This document shows, in pieces, positions 53,195-62,280 of a stretch of 64,000 nt of DNA. The DNA comes from Flavobacterium sp. KMS (GTDB lineage: Bacteria; Bacteroidota; Bacteroidia; Flavobacteriales; Flavobacteriaceae). The number at the start of each line of letters is the position of its first letter. Positions within the stretch are counted from its first letter, which is position 1. The stretch covers positions 141,187-205,186 of the forward strand of contig NZ_JSYP01000005.1 in NCBI RefSeq assembly GCF_000813005.1, read 5' to 3'. Under the pieces are notes generated by a model. That model did no database searches, was not told where the DNA came from, and saw nothing but the letters and a program-made list of their open reading frames with translations. The position numbers were made by a program, and so were the translations under genes.

Positions 53195-54103
53195 ATGAAT
53201 AATAAGGAAGGCAATAATAAAGGAAAAGGACCAAGAGCAAATAGCTCAAGACCTAACTCAAATAAGCCAAAACCTGCCATGCAAAAGCGTGCACAAGGGC
53301 CAAAAAAAGCGAAACCGATTACTAAAGTAGAGGAAGAAGCTGCTGCAAAAGCTGCCAAAAAACCGAATCAAGCACCTAAAAGACAAAAGGCTGCTGATGA
53401 GATTCGTTTAAACAAATATATTGCTAATTCTGGCGCTTGTTCTCGTCGTGATGCAGATATCTACATCCAATCTGGGAATGTAAAAGTAAACGGAGTACCT
53501 GTTACAGAAATGGGATACTTAGTAAAACCAGGAGATACAGTAAATTTTGACGGAGCAACTTTAACTCCAGAAAAGAAAGAATACATCTTATTAAACAAAC
53601 CAAAAAACTTTACGACTGCTTTTGACGAAGGTCAGGAATACCGTAACGTATTAGAATTGGTTCGTGGTTCGACTAATGCAAAGATTGCTGCAGTTGGTAG
53701 AATGGATAAAAACACTACAGGTTTATTATTGTTTACAAATGATACTGATATGCTTCGTAAATTTACTTTACCAAGCCAGAAATCATCTAAAATATACCAG
53801 GTTTCATTAGATAAAAACTTGAAATTTGAAGATTTAGAAAAAATAAACAAAGGATTAGTTCTTGATGGACACCGTGTTTTTGTTGAAGACATTAGCTATA
53901 TCGACAATGAGCCAAAAAGCGAAATTGGGTTAAAGTTACGTTCATCAAATGTAAAAGTAGTTCGTGCTATCTTCGAACACTTTGAATATGATGTTTTACG
54001 TATTGACCGTGTATCTTTTGCTGGTTTAACCAAAAAGAATTTACCAAGAGGTAACTGGCGTTTTTTAACAGAACAAGAAGTTATCAATTTGAAGAACGTA
54101 TAA
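53195..54103 (+). CDS. RluB/RsuA-family pseudouridine synthase with Lys/Pro-rich N-terminus
   Basis: A 302-residue rRNA pseudouridine synthase. Residues 1-68 are a low-complexity basic region rich in Lys, Pro, Ala and Asn, absent from the E. coli proteins. Then an S4 RNA-binding domain (IRLNKYIANSGACSRRDADIYIQSGNVKVNGVPV) and the catalytic domain with GRMDKNTTGLLLFTND (catalytic Asp at about 168) and KSSKIYQVSLDKNL. RluB modifies U2605 in 23S rRNA; RsuA and RluE are the alternatives. The basic tail may help RNA binding. Confidence 0.9.
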   Translation: MNNKEGNNKGKGPRANSSRPNSNKPKPAMQKRAQGPKKAKPITKVEEEAAAKAAKKPNQAPKRQKAADEIRLNKYIANSGACSRRDADIYIQSGNVKVNGVPVTEMGYLVKPGDTVNFDGATLTPEKKEYILLNKPKNFTTAFDEGQEYRNVLELVRGSTNAKIAAVGRMDKNTTGLLLFTNDTDMLRKFTLPSQKSSKIYQVSLDKNLKFEDLEKINKGLVLDGHRVFVEDISYIDNEPKSEIGLKLRSSNVKVVRAIFEHFEYDVLRIDRVSFAGLTKKNLPRGNWRFLTEQEVINLKNV

Positions 54104-54129
54104 ATCTTCAAATTATATATAAACGAGAG

Positions 54130-54168
54130 AATCCTATTTTACAAAATGTAAAATGGGATTTTTTTTTA
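54130..54168 (+). terminator. Terminator after the pseudouridine synthase
   Basis: Arms AATCCTATTTTACA and TGTAAAATGGGATT (one G-U) followed by T8, 27 bp after the stop. Confidence 0.8.
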
Positions 54169-54190
54169 ACTTAAAAACAAAAGACGGTTT

Positions 54191-54790
54191 TTAAGAATTA
54201 CTATTTGAAAAAATGTGATTGAAAATTGAGTTTGAAAATCTGGTTTTCCTTTTTTCTTCAACAACTTCGTAAGATGAAAAACCTAAGATAATTTTTATTC
54301 CGAGAGGAATACTATTTAAAACACCTCTTTTTTGCTCTTCTAGCAATAATTGGAGGTCTTCTTGCACTTGCTTTTTATAGCTAAAATAAGAAAGAACTAA
54401 TAATGCTGAAAAATTTAATACTTCGCGAGCAGTTTCGCTTTTAATACCTACTTCGTTAGAGACCATTTCGGTAATTCGCCCCTTTTTGTTATCAAAAATT
54501 CGTTTTAATAACTTATTGCCTTCGTCTTTATAACATTCATCGACTGATAATAGTCTTCCAGATTCAAAATCTATTTCTTTATAAAAGTCTGTATTCCCAA
54601 CAATCTCTACCAACTCATTATACAAACTGACTTCGTGTATTTTATTATAAACTCCTATTAAGATAGTTCCGATAGAAGCATCAATAGCTTTAATTAATAA
54701 GGCGTCATTTTCAAAATAAAATTTATTCAGTTTTGAAACAACATTTGAAGAAATAAAACGTCTAAGTTCAATTTGTAAATTTGGATTCAT
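54191..54790 (-). CDS. Unknown cytoplasmic helical protein (possibly DUF937-like)
   Basis: A 199-residue protein without a signal peptide. Predominantly helical; one hydrophobic segment near residue 128 (NFSALLVLSYFSY). KGRITEMVSNEVGIKSETAREVLNFSA, LLEEQKRGVLNS and the two-repeat layout recall DUF937 proteins, which contain a similar short helical repeat, but I am not sure. It is convergent with the pseudouridine synthase gene and divergent from the Ter cluster, with 772 bp between it and terD. Confidence 0.6.
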   Translation of the reverse strand: MNPNLQIELRRFISSNVVSKLNKFYFENDALLIKAIDASIGTILIGVYNKIHEVSLYNELVEIVGNTDFYKEIDFESGRLLSVDECYKDEGNKLLKRIFDNKKGRITEMVSNEVGIKSETAREVLNFSALLVLSYFSYKKQVQEDLQLLLEEQKRGVLNSIPLGIKIILGFSSYEVVEEKRKTRFSNSIFNHIFSNSNS

Positions 54791-55562
54791 TAATCTGGAT
54801 TTTTTAATTAAAAATAATTTATATCAATTATAAATAATCGACAAAGTGTGGCATTTTATCGTTTATGTGATAAATGTATGTAAAATAATAACATATCCAA
54901 AAAAAACGTTAAAAATTTTTCTTCTCAATTTCTCATTAATTCCATCCCTTTTCTTAAAACCCAATAAAATCGCTAATACTCTAAATATCAATACAAACTA
55001 AAACTTGAAAAAAAATTAAGAAATTACATAATAATATAGCGAATCAACAGTTATTTTTTCCTTTTTTCAGAAACAAACCAGCGTTAACGAATCCTGTAAT
55101 TAATTATAACAAAACTGGCTGAAGTCTAAATTTAGACGAAAAATACTACTCCGTTTTCCCAGATTCATCAATGCATTTATATCTTATTCTGGAGATCAGT
55201 TTAAGAAAAATCTATTTCTTTAATTAAATTCTAAATGTCATAATGTTCCAAAAATAGTAAGCATTTAAAAAATCAGAATTTAAAACAAATCTAAAAAAGC
55301 CAAAACACTCAATTAGAAGAAACTAACCAAAATTAAGTTTTACAGGATTTAAGTTTTCCAAAACAAAACAAGAAGAAGATTTTTTTTCAGCATTAAGGAT
55401 AAGCTTACTAAATCTGAGATTTTATCTAAAATAGCCCTAGGCTGTAAATAACTTACCAAAATAATAGAAATAAAAACCTGTTTTTAGCATATTTAAATAG
55501 TTTTATGCAAAATTAAATTTTAATTTTAACCCTTTAAAATAGGTTTCACTTTACACCACACT
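54791..55562. other. 772-bp gene-free region before the Ter cluster
   Basis: Very AT-rich. No open frame of interest and no RNA gene recognised. It contains a perfect 14-bp palindrome GTCTAAATTTAGAC at 55124-55137, which could be a regulator site, and a long A-rich purine tract near 55340-55390. It should include the promoters of the divergent genes, but I find no full TTG-N19-TAnnTTTG match. It is the longest gene-free region of the window. Confidence 0.5.
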
Positions 55563-56138
55563 ATGGCAATTAACTTACAGAAAGGGCAAAAAATAAATAT
55601 TGGCTTATTAAATATAACAATTGGTTTAGGTTGGGATCCAAATGAAGGCACAGGAAGCAATTTTGATCTAGACGCTTCAGCAATTATGATTAATTCTGAA
55701 AGAAAACTTTTAGATGAAGATTATTTTGTTTTCTACAACAATCTCAAATCTCCCGACGGATCTCTAGAACATTCAGGAGATGATCCCGACGGAAAAAGTA
55801 GTGATGGCGATGATGATGAAGCTATAAAAATTGACTTGACAAAAGTCGACCCAAGGGTAAAAGAAATTTTATTTGTGGTTACAATTGAGGATTACGAAAG
55901 AAGAAAACAAAACTTTGGTCAAGTTAGAAACTCATACATAAGAATCGTTGACAATTCGACTCGTGAAGAAATTGCAAAATATGAGTTAGACGAAGACTTT
56001 TCGATAGAAACAGGAATAGAATTTGGAAGGCTTTATAAAAGAAATGAACAATGGAGGTTTGAAGCTTCGGGAATAGGATACAGAGCCGATTTAGGTTACT
56101 TTTTAGAAAAATATTATTCTGGCGAAATCATTAAATAA
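55563..56138 (+). CDS. TerD-family protein 1
   Basis: A 191-residue TerD-domain protein. MAINLQKGQKINI starts the domain, LGWDPNEGTGSNFDLDASAIMIN (residues about 23-44) and HSGDDPDGKSSDGDDDEAIKIDLTKV (about 72-98) contain the acidic residues that bind calcium in the family, and QNFGQVRNSYIRIVD follows. The C-terminus (GYRADLGYFLEKYYSGE) is longer and lacks the GMKGGL ending of copies 2 and 4. It opens the Ter cluster; a 132-bp gap separates it from the HAD gene. TerD proteins work in tellurite, phage and chemical stress responses by an unresolved mechanism. Confidence 0.9.
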   Translation: MAINLQKGQKINIGLLNITIGLGWDPNEGTGSNFDLDASAIMINSERKLLDEDYFVFYNNLKSPDGSLEHSGDDPDGKSSDGDDDEAIKIDLTKVDPRVKEILFVVTIEDYERRKQNFGQVRNSYIRIVDNSTREEIAKYELDEDFSIETGIEFGRLYKRNEQWRFEASGIGYRADLGYFLEKYYSGEIIK

Positions 56139-56270
56139 TTTCTAATACCTAGTCCAGAGCCATTCGTTTCATTAATAATTACAGAAAACAAACTGTTTTA
56201 CAATTCAAAGAAACTCGATTGAAGTTGTTTGAAACATTAAAATAAATTTGTTTTAATTAAAATCACAAGC

Positions 56271-56936
56271 TTGAAAATAAATTACGAAAATCACAGTCAC
56301 CTTTCTTTTGATTTATGGCTAACCCTAATAAAATCAAATCCCGAATTTAAAAGCAAAAGAAATTTATTATTCAAAGATTTTTTCGATGTAGATGCTACAA
56401 TCGAAAAGGTTAATGATGTTGTGCGCTATTATGATGTTTTATGCAATAATATAAACGAAAGAACTGGGTTAAATATTGACACTTACGAAATATATTACCT
56501 AATTCTTAGTGCACTAAATGTCAATATAAATGATATCGACACCACTAAATTAAAATCATTTTATAACGAGACAGAGTTATTATTTTTAAAATACAAACCT
56601 GAACTTCTTTATGCTAATATCCCGCAACTTTTTAAAGAGATTACCCAACAAGATAAAACCATTAACTTATTAAGTAATACAGCATTCATTAAAGGAAACA
56701 CATTAAGAAAGATACTTTCTCATTATGAATTAGAATCTTACTTTCAATTTCAGATTTACTCAGATGAAGTGGGACTTTCAAAACCTAATAACGAAATATT
56801 TCAATTGGTATTTAACCAAGCAAATGAAATTAAACCGATAACCAAAAAAGAAATACTGCATATAGGAGACAATATTATCGCCGATTACAACGGAGCTATT
56901 AATTTTGGATTTGATGCACATCTATTAAAATTATAA
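56271..56936 (+). CDS. HAD-superfamily hydrolase of the Ter cluster
   Basis: A 221-residue HAD protein. Motif I is SFDLWLTLIK with nucleophile Asp14; the usual +2 Asp is Trp16, as in haloacid dehalogenase-like members. Motif II is LLSNTAFI near residue 137, motif III Lys is in VGLSKPNNEIF near 167, and motif IV is HIGDNIIADYNGA near 200. A helical cap fills 20-115. It starts with TTG (56271); no better start exists downstream of the previous stop. The next gene, a phosphoribosyltransferase, begins 2 bp later, so the two are coupled and probably act on one metabolite, perhaps a nucleotide-like compound. The substrate is unknown. Confidence 0.82.
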   Translation: MKINYENHSHLSFDLWLTLIKSNPEFKSKRNLLFKDFFDVDATIEKVNDVVRYYDVLCNNINERTGLNIDTYEIYYLILSALNVNINDIDTTKLKSFYNETELLFLKYKPELLYANIPQLFKEITQQDKTINLLSNTAFIKGNTLRKILSHYELESYFQFQIYSDEVGLSKPNNEIFQLVFNQANEIKPITKKEILHIGDNIIADYNGAINFGFDAHLLKL

Positions 56937-56938
56937 AA

Positions 56939-57745
56939 GTGAATAGAAACTATAGTTTACATAAAATTCTTGAGAAAGATAATTGTCCGTTTCAGGAAAA
57001 AGAATACAGCCGATTTAAGTTTGGGGATAAATTTTATGCAGAGAAATTTGCAAAAGAATTGTTTGATGGCTTTGTAGATCAATATCATGATTTAATTTTA
57101 TCAAATCAGGAAATTGTCATTCTGCCAAGTCCATTTTTATCGATTCCTACTGCTTCAAACTTTTTATGTTATTATTTTAAGAAACAACTGAACAGTTTCC
57201 TATTTAAAAACAACAAAAAAGCATCTATTGAATCTAAAATATTCAGAAATCAAACCTATGTTACCGATTATGGAAATTTAGATTTTGAAGAAAGAGTAAA
57301 ATTAATATCGAATGATACTTATTATATCGACAGAAACTTTATTGATGGAAAACTTTGTATTTTCGTAGATGACATTAAGATAACTGGAAGTCATGAACAT
57401 ACGGTAAATAAAATACTAAATCAATATAATGTAAATGGAGATTTTATATTTGTGTATTTTGCTGAATTAATAAACAAAGAGATACATCCGAACATAGAGA
57501 ACCATTATAATTATTATTCGGTTAAGAATGTCGAGGATATCGCGAATATTATAAACAGCGATCATTTTCAGTACAACACTCGTATAGTGAAGTTTATATT
57601 AAGTCTCAGCGAAGATGAGTTTGCCTATTTAGTAAATAATATATCTACAGAAAAAAGCAACGATTTATTTCATCTTGCGATAAGTAATAATTATCATCAG
57701 ATTATAGAATACAAGAACAATATTAACGTAATAAAAATAGATTAA
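56939..57745 (+). CDS. Phosphoribosyltransferase-fold protein of the Ter cluster
   Basis: A 268-residue protein starting with GTG. The PRPP-binding loop is readable as IFVDDIKITGSHEHTVNKI (about 140-158), matching the VDDxxxTG(S/G)xH/T loop of type I phosphoribosyltransferases. SPFLSIPTASNFLCYYFKKQL (about 63-83) forms the preceding Rossmann strand and helix. The C-terminal 80 residues (from about residue 190) do not resemble a known PRTase hood. Its coupling to the HAD gene and position between TerD copies match the PRTase/HAD pairs known in Ter systems. The base or acceptor is unknown. Confidence 0.78.
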   Translation: MNRNYSLHKILEKDNCPFQEKEYSRFKFGDKFYAEKFAKELFDGFVDQYHDLILSNQEIVILPSPFLSIPTASNFLCYYFKKQLNSFLFKNNKKASIESKIFRNQTYVTDYGNLDFEERVKLISNDTYYIDRNFIDGKLCIFVDDIKITGSHEHTVNKILNQYNVNGDFIFVYFAELINKEIHPNIENHYNYYSVKNVEDIANIINSDHFQYNTRIVKFILSLSEDEFAYLVNNISTEKSNDLFHLAISNNYHQIIEYKNNINVIKID

Positions 57746-57748
57746 ACT

Positions 57749-58303
57749 ATGGCTATCAATTTACAAAAAGGGCAAAGAGAAAACATAAATGCCCCAAAAT
57801 TCACAATTGGTTTAGGATGGGATACAAACAACAGTTCAACTGGATCTGGATTTGATCTTGATGCTTCTGTGTTTATATTGGGTGAGAACAAAAAAATAAT
57901 TTCTGACTCACATTTTATCTTTTATAACAATTTAAAATCACCAGACGAGGCTGTAATACATACAGGAGATAACTTAACTGGAGATGGAGATGGAGATGAT
58001 GAGCAAATAAAAATAGACTTAACTAAAATTGATGCTTCGGTAAAAGAAGTTTGCATTGTAGTTACGATTCACGATGCTATAACAAGAAAACAAAATTTTG
58101 GACAAGTTCGTAATTCTTTCATCCGAATTGTAGATGATAGCAATAATACCGAAATGCTGAAATACGAATTAGAAGAAGATTTCTCTATAGAAACAGCTGT
58201 TGAATTTGGAAGAATATACAATAAAGACGGACAATGGAAATTTGAAGCTATTGGCGCAGGAATGAAAGGCGGATTAGAAGATTACTTAAATAAATATAAC
58301 TAA
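57749..58303 (+). CDS. TerD-family protein 2
   Basis: A 184-residue TerD-domain protein. LGWDTNNSSTGSGFDLDASVFIL and HTGDNLTGDGDGDDEQIKIDL hold the calcium-binding acidic residues, then RKQNFGQVRNSFIRIVD and the EDFSIETAVEFGRIY and IGAGMKGGLEDYLNKYN ending. It is much closer to copy 4 (61009) than to copy 1. It starts 3 bp after the PRTase stop and ends 4 bp before copy 3, forming a TerD pair. Confidence 0.93.
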   Translation: MAINLQKGQRENINAPKFTIGLGWDTNNSSTGSGFDLDASVFILGENKKIISDSHFIFYNNLKSPDEAVIHTGDNLTGDGDGDDEQIKIDLTKIDASVKEVCIVVTIHDAITRKQNFGQVRNSFIRIVDDSNNTEMLKYELEEDFSIETAVEFGRIYNKDGQWKFEAIGAGMKGGLEDYLNKYN

Positions 58304-58307
58304 GATT

Positions 58308-58916
58308 ATGGCAATTAATTTAGAAAAAGGACAACGTATCAATCTTGAAAAAAGTAACGGTACAAAATTACAAAACATTTGTGTAGGAGTAAATTGGGGT
58401 GCAATCGAAAAAAAGGGACTTTTCGGAACAAAGAAAGAACCTGTTGATCTAGATGCAAGTTGCGCAGTTTACGATGACAAAAAAAATCATATTGACTCTG
58501 TTAATTTCAGAAAATTACAATCAAACGACCAAGCTATCAAACATAGTGGTGATGATTTAACTGGAGATATTAATGGTGATGACGGATTAGATAATGAAGT
58601 TATTACTCTGGATTTTTCTAGATTATCTCCTTCTGCAAATCACGTTGCTTTTTTTATCAATAGTTTTAGAGGTCAGGATTTTAAAGACATTCCTTTTGCA
58701 TCTATTCGTATCTACGAAGGCACACCAACAAAAGTTAGTCAGGAATTTGCTCGTTACGACGTTGCAAACGATTCTTCTTTCGCTGGTAATGTATCGATGG
58801 TACTTGGTGTTTTTTACAAAAGAAACGATGAGTGGAAATTTAGTGCGATTGGAGCTCCAACAAAAGACAAAAAACTAGAAGAAACAATTCTTACTATTCA
58901 ACAAAATCATTTATAA
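58308..58916 (+). CDS. TerD-family protein 3 (long variant)
   Basis: A 202-residue variant TerD-domain protein. ICVGVNWGAIEKKGLFGTKKEPVDLDASCAVY replaces the canonical opening by inserting about ten residues before the DLDAS motif. HSGDDLTGDINGDDGLDNEVITLDFSRL holds the acidic loop. SIRIYEGTPTKVSQEFARYDV is shared only with copy 5. It probably binds divalent metal like other TerD domains. Pairs with copy 2. Confidence 0.9.
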   Translation: MAINLEKGQRINLEKSNGTKLQNICVGVNWGAIEKKGLFGTKKEPVDLDASCAVYDDKKNHIDSVNFRKLQSNDQAIKHSGDDLTGDINGDDGLDNEVITLDFSRLSPSANHVAFFINSFRGQDFKDIPFASIRIYEGTPTKVSQEFARYDVANDSSFAGNVSMVLGVFYKRNDEWKFSAIGAPTKDKKLEETILTIQQNHL

Positions 58917-58922
58917 AATAAG

Positions 58923-60011
58923 ATGATAGATAATCAATTAGTTACACAGGAAAATCTTGCGTTAATTGACAAAGATGGAAATGTAAACTTGGCTACAATT
59001 ACCGAAGCTGAAGTAAATAGTTACAAATCGATTTCAAATCAGTTAAATGAAAACGACGCCAATTCTATCTTGAATTATGGTGCCGAAATTCAAAACTCTA
59101 TCGCCAAACAAAGTGATACTTTCTTAACCAACGTTAGAACATATAACTCTGGTGAAGTAGGAACTTTGATAAACGATTTATTGACAGAATTAAATTATGT
59201 AGATATTGATCAATTAGATCAAGGTCCGTTTAAAAGATTTCTTTCAAAAATTCCAGTTCTTAATAAATTAGTTACTGATGTAAAAAAGTTATTTCAGCAA
59301 TACGATAAAATTACTGTAAACATTGACAAAATCAGTAATAAAGTAAAAGCTGGAATGATCAATTCGGTAAAAGACAATAGTGCACTTCAAACTATGTTTG
59401 ATGGTAATGTTGGACTTATCAAAGAAATGGAAAAACACGTTATTGCAGGACAAATTCGTTTTAAAGAACTAAACGAAGAACTTGCAGTAATGGAAGCTAA
59501 TACAGCACAATATCAAGACTATCAGATTTCTGACAAAAGAAATTTCATCAATCGTCTGGATAAGCGTTTAGCCGACATGAAAATTGTTCGTTTTATTATG
59601 TTGCAATCTCTAGCGCAAATACGTGTGGTTCAAAACAACAACACCTCTATTGCCGAAAAAGCGCAATCTATCTTAACGACAACAATGCCAGTCTGGAAAA
59701 ACCAGCTTACATTAGCCGTTGCTTTACAAAGACAAAAACAGAATATCGAGATTCAGCGTAAAGTATCTGAGACAACAAATACCATTTTACAAAAGAATGC
59801 CGAAATGCTAAAACAAAACAGCATAGAAGTTGCCAGAGAAAATGAAAATACAATTGTTTCTTTAGAGACATTGAAAATGACAACAAAATCTTTAATAGAC
59901 ACGTTGACAGAAGTAAAACAAATTCACGACCAAGGTACAGAAACCAGAAGACAACTTGACGCTGGTTTACAAAGTCTTGAAACTGAATTAAAAAAAGGTG
60001 TTATAAGCTAA
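58923..60011 (+). CDS. telA: TelA-family toxic anion resistance protein
   Basis: A 362-residue, largely alpha-helical cytoplasmic protein of the TelA/KlaA family. KISNKVKAGMINSVKDNSALQTMFDGN, LEKHVIAGQIRFKEL-like (here EKHVIAGQIRFKELNEELAVME), and the long coiled coil ending in QIHDQGTETRRQLDAGLQSLETEL are typical. TelA is linked to tellurite and other toxic-anion resistance, and genomically to TerD in stress clusters; its biochemistry is unresolved. It sits between the two TerD pairs, with 6 and 22 bp gaps. Confidence 0.9.
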   Translation: MIDNQLVTQENLALIDKDGNVNLATITEAEVNSYKSISNQLNENDANSILNYGAEIQNSIAKQSDTFLTNVRTYNSGEVGTLINDLLTELNYVDIDQLDQGPFKRFLSKIPVLNKLVTDVKKLFQQYDKITVNIDKISNKVKAGMINSVKDNSALQTMFDGNVGLIKEMEKHVIAGQIRFKELNEELAVMEANTAQYQDYQISDKRNFINRLDKRLADMKIVRFIMLQSLAQIRVVQNNNTSIAEKAQSILTTTMPVWKNQLTLAVALQRQKQNIEIQRKVSETTNTILQKNAEMLKQNSIEVARENENTIVSLETLKMTTKSLIDTLTEVKQIHDQGTETRRQLDAGLQSLETELKKGVIS

Positions 60012-60033
60012 TTGAAAATAAGAAATCAATTAA

Positions 60034-60999
60034 ATGCAAGAGGAAGAGGAACGGTTCGTTCAAATAATAAAAGATAGTAACAGAAGACTTGTGATTTTAG
60101 AATTGTTAGCCAATTTCTTTAATCACAAGGACCTTGTTAATACCTTGATCAAAACAAAAATAATCCACTCTCTTTTTCAAAACAACCGAACATTAGACAT
60201 TAATAAATTAGAATTATTTCACATTCAGTTTACAAATAGTCTTATTGATTTGTTTCAAAAAATCAAGAAATCAAAAGAGCAACAGTATCTTTTAATTACT
60301 GATGAAATATATATTAATGATGACATTGTTTCTAAATTAAAAGTCGAAATCGGAGAAGCCAAATTTGCTAAGCAAACACAAGTGCATGCTCTAAATATGT
60401 CTAAAAAAATTGAACAGCTCTATCAATTATTTGCAACAGAAAAAGAAGATTTTTTTAACTGGAATGAGATTACGATTTTTTCAGATAGTGCTCAATCCGA
60501 ATATTATCGAGAAATAAATACCGAACAATACGAGCAACTCACACAAGCCAGCAATAGTTTGTACGAAAACTCGTTTGTTAAGTTCGAAAGAAAACTTTTA
60601 GGAAGATTAAACATTCTTAAATTTAAAATTAAATTCATGTGCGGTCTGGTTTACAATAATGAAGTTGTCGAAGCTTATGAATTTAGAGATTCTAACGACA
60701 AATTTATTTTTATTGCAAAAGACAAATCGTTCTATTTTCTAGACCACGAAAGAGCAAAAGGAATTGATTTCTCAAAAAACAGCTCATCAAAAGAGCAAAT
60801 CGTAATGGAGTTAACAGCTAAAAATGCTGATTTAAAATTAGAGCTTAGTACAATAAAAACAATACTACCAGATACAGTTCAAGAAGTATTAAAAGAGTAT
60901 CTGGACAAAATTTCATCTGTAGATTTTCTTGATGAGTTACAAAATGTAGATGAACAGACCAATATTTTAAAAACAATGTTAAATATTAATATTAATTAA
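60034..60999 (+). CDS. Unrecognised 321-residue protein of the Ter cluster
   Basis: I do not recognise this protein. It has no signal peptide and no transmembrane segment, is acidic at the start (MQEEEERF), and mixes helices with a possible beta-rich region at about 190-240 (FKIKFMCGLVYNNEVVEAYEFRDSNDKFIFIAKDKSFYFLD). A helical, possibly coiled-coil tail lies at about 250-305 (MELTAKNADLKLELSTIKTI). It begins 22 bp after telA and ends 9 bp before a terD gene, so it belongs to the operon. Its codon use and AT content match the neighbours. Possible roles include a TelA or TerD partner, but no evidence separates these. Confidence 0.8.
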   Translation: MQEEEERFVQIIKDSNRRLVILELLANFFNHKDLVNTLIKTKIIHSLFQNNRTLDINKLELFHIQFTNSLIDLFQKIKKSKEQQYLLITDEIYINDDIVSKLKVEIGEAKFAKQTQVHALNMSKKIEQLYQLFATEKEDFFNWNEITIFSDSAQSEYYREINTEQYEQLTQASNSLYENSFVKFERKLLGRLNILKFKIKFMCGLVYNNEVVEAYEFRDSNDKFIFIAKDKSFYFLDHERAKGIDFSKNSSSKEQIVMELTAKNADLKLELSTIKTILPDTVQEVLKEYLDKISSVDFLDELQNVDEQTNILKTMLNININ

Positions 61000-61008
61000 G
61001 AACATAGA

Positions 61009-61560
61009 ATGGCAATTAATTTAGAAAAAGGACAAAGACAAAGCATCGACGCTCCAAAGTTTACAGTAGGATTAGGATGGGATAGTAATTCTAGCAGCAC
61101 TGGAGAAAGTTTTGACTTAGATGCATCAATATTTTTAATTGGAGCAAATGGAAAAATTCCAAGCGACAATCATTTTGTTTATTACAATAACCTTAAATCA
61201 CCAGATCAGGCAGTAATTCATACTGGAGACAATTTAACTGGTGCTGGCGACGGAGACGATGAAAAAATACAAGTAGATTTATCTAAAATAGCTCCTGAGG
61301 TTAACGAAATCTCATTTGTAGTTACAATACATCACGCAGATACAAGAAGACAAAATTTTGGACAAATACGTAATTCGTTTATCAGAATTTTAGATCAATC
61401 GAATGTAGAATTGGTTAAATACGAATTAGACGAAGATTTCTCTATAGAAACTGCCGTAGAATTTGGAAGAATTTACAAAAGAAACGAAGAGTGGAAATTT
61501 GAAGCCGTAGGAATCGGGATGAAAGGTGGTCTTCAGGATTATATAAACAAATACAATTAA
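61009..61560 (+). CDS. TerD-family protein 4
   Basis: A 183-residue canonical TerD protein very similar to copy 2: LGWDSNSSSTGESFDLDASIFLIG, HTGDNLTGAGDGDDEKIQVDLSKI, TRRQNFGQIRNSFIRIL, and the GMKGGLQDYINKYN ending. All acidic calcium-site residues are kept. It is separated by 6 bp from copy 5, reproducing the copy 2/copy 3 order, so the pair is probably an ancient duplication. Confidence 0.93.
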   Translation: MAINLEKGQRQSIDAPKFTVGLGWDSNSSSTGESFDLDASIFLIGANGKIPSDNHFVYYNNLKSPDQAVIHTGDNLTGAGDGDDEKIQVDLSKIAPEVNEISFVVTIHHADTRRQNFGQIRNSFIRILDQSNVELVKYELDEDFSIETAVEFGRIYKRNEEWKFEAVGIGMKGGLQDYINKYN

Positions 61561-61566
61561 AAGCAC

Positions 61567-62226
61567 ATGGCAATTAATTTAACCAAAGGACAAAAAATTG
61601 ATTTAAGAAAATCAAGCGGAGAATCATTAACCAGCTTTTGTGTTGGTGTAAACTGGGGAGCAATAGAAACCAAAGGATTCTTAGGTTTATCAAAAAACGT
61701 AACAGATGTTGACCTTGATTTAAGCTGCATATTAATAGATGATCAAAATAAACTTTATGATCATTTATATTCTCCATTATACCGTCTTGAGGCTTTACAG
61801 CAATTTGGTTTATCCAAAGGTAAATTATTAAGCAACGATGGAGCATTAAAACATACTGGCGATGATCTTGCGGGTGATAAAGGTGGCGATGATGGTTTGG
61901 ATAATGAAATCATAACCGTAGATTTGTCGAAAATTGACGCAAAAGTTACTCAGATATTTTTCTTTTTGAATAATGCCGGAAAAGAAGACTTTTCGCAAAT
62001 ACCGTATGCCAAAATAAGAATGTATGAGGGAACACCAACAAAAGTAATTTCGGAATTTGCGTCCTATAACGTTTCTGCAGATAGACAATACATAAACAAA
62101 CGTTCTATCATCATGGGGAAATTATACAAACGCGATAACGAATGGAGATTTAGTGCCATTGGTGACCCAACCGAAGATAGTTTCTTAGGACAAACAGCCC
62201 AAAGAATACTTCAATCATATTTATAA
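61567..62226 (+). CDS. TerD-family protein 5 (long variant)
   Basis: A 219-residue variant TerD protein, the partner of copy 4. FCVGVNWGAIETKGFLGLSKNVTDVDLDLSC parallels copy 3, but an extra stretch of about 15 residues (DHLYSPLYRLEALQQFG) precedes the acidic loop HTGDDLAGDKGGDDGLDNEIITVDL. MYEGTPTKVISEFASYNV and KLYKRDNEWRFSAIGDPTED match copy 3. It ends 54 bp before terC. Confidence 0.9.
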   Translation: MAINLTKGQKIDLRKSSGESLTSFCVGVNWGAIETKGFLGLSKNVTDVDLDLSCILIDDQNKLYDHLYSPLYRLEALQQFGLSKGKLLSNDGALKHTGDDLAGDKGGDDGLDNEIITVDLSKIDAKVTQIFFFLNNAGKEDFSQIPYAKIRMYEGTPTKVISEFASYNVSADRQYINKRSIIMGKLYKRDNEWRFSAIGDPTEDSFLGQTAQRILQSYL

Positions 62227-62280
62227 ATAAAGAAACAAATAAATCTAAATAAATAATAAATTTCAACTTAATAAACAATA

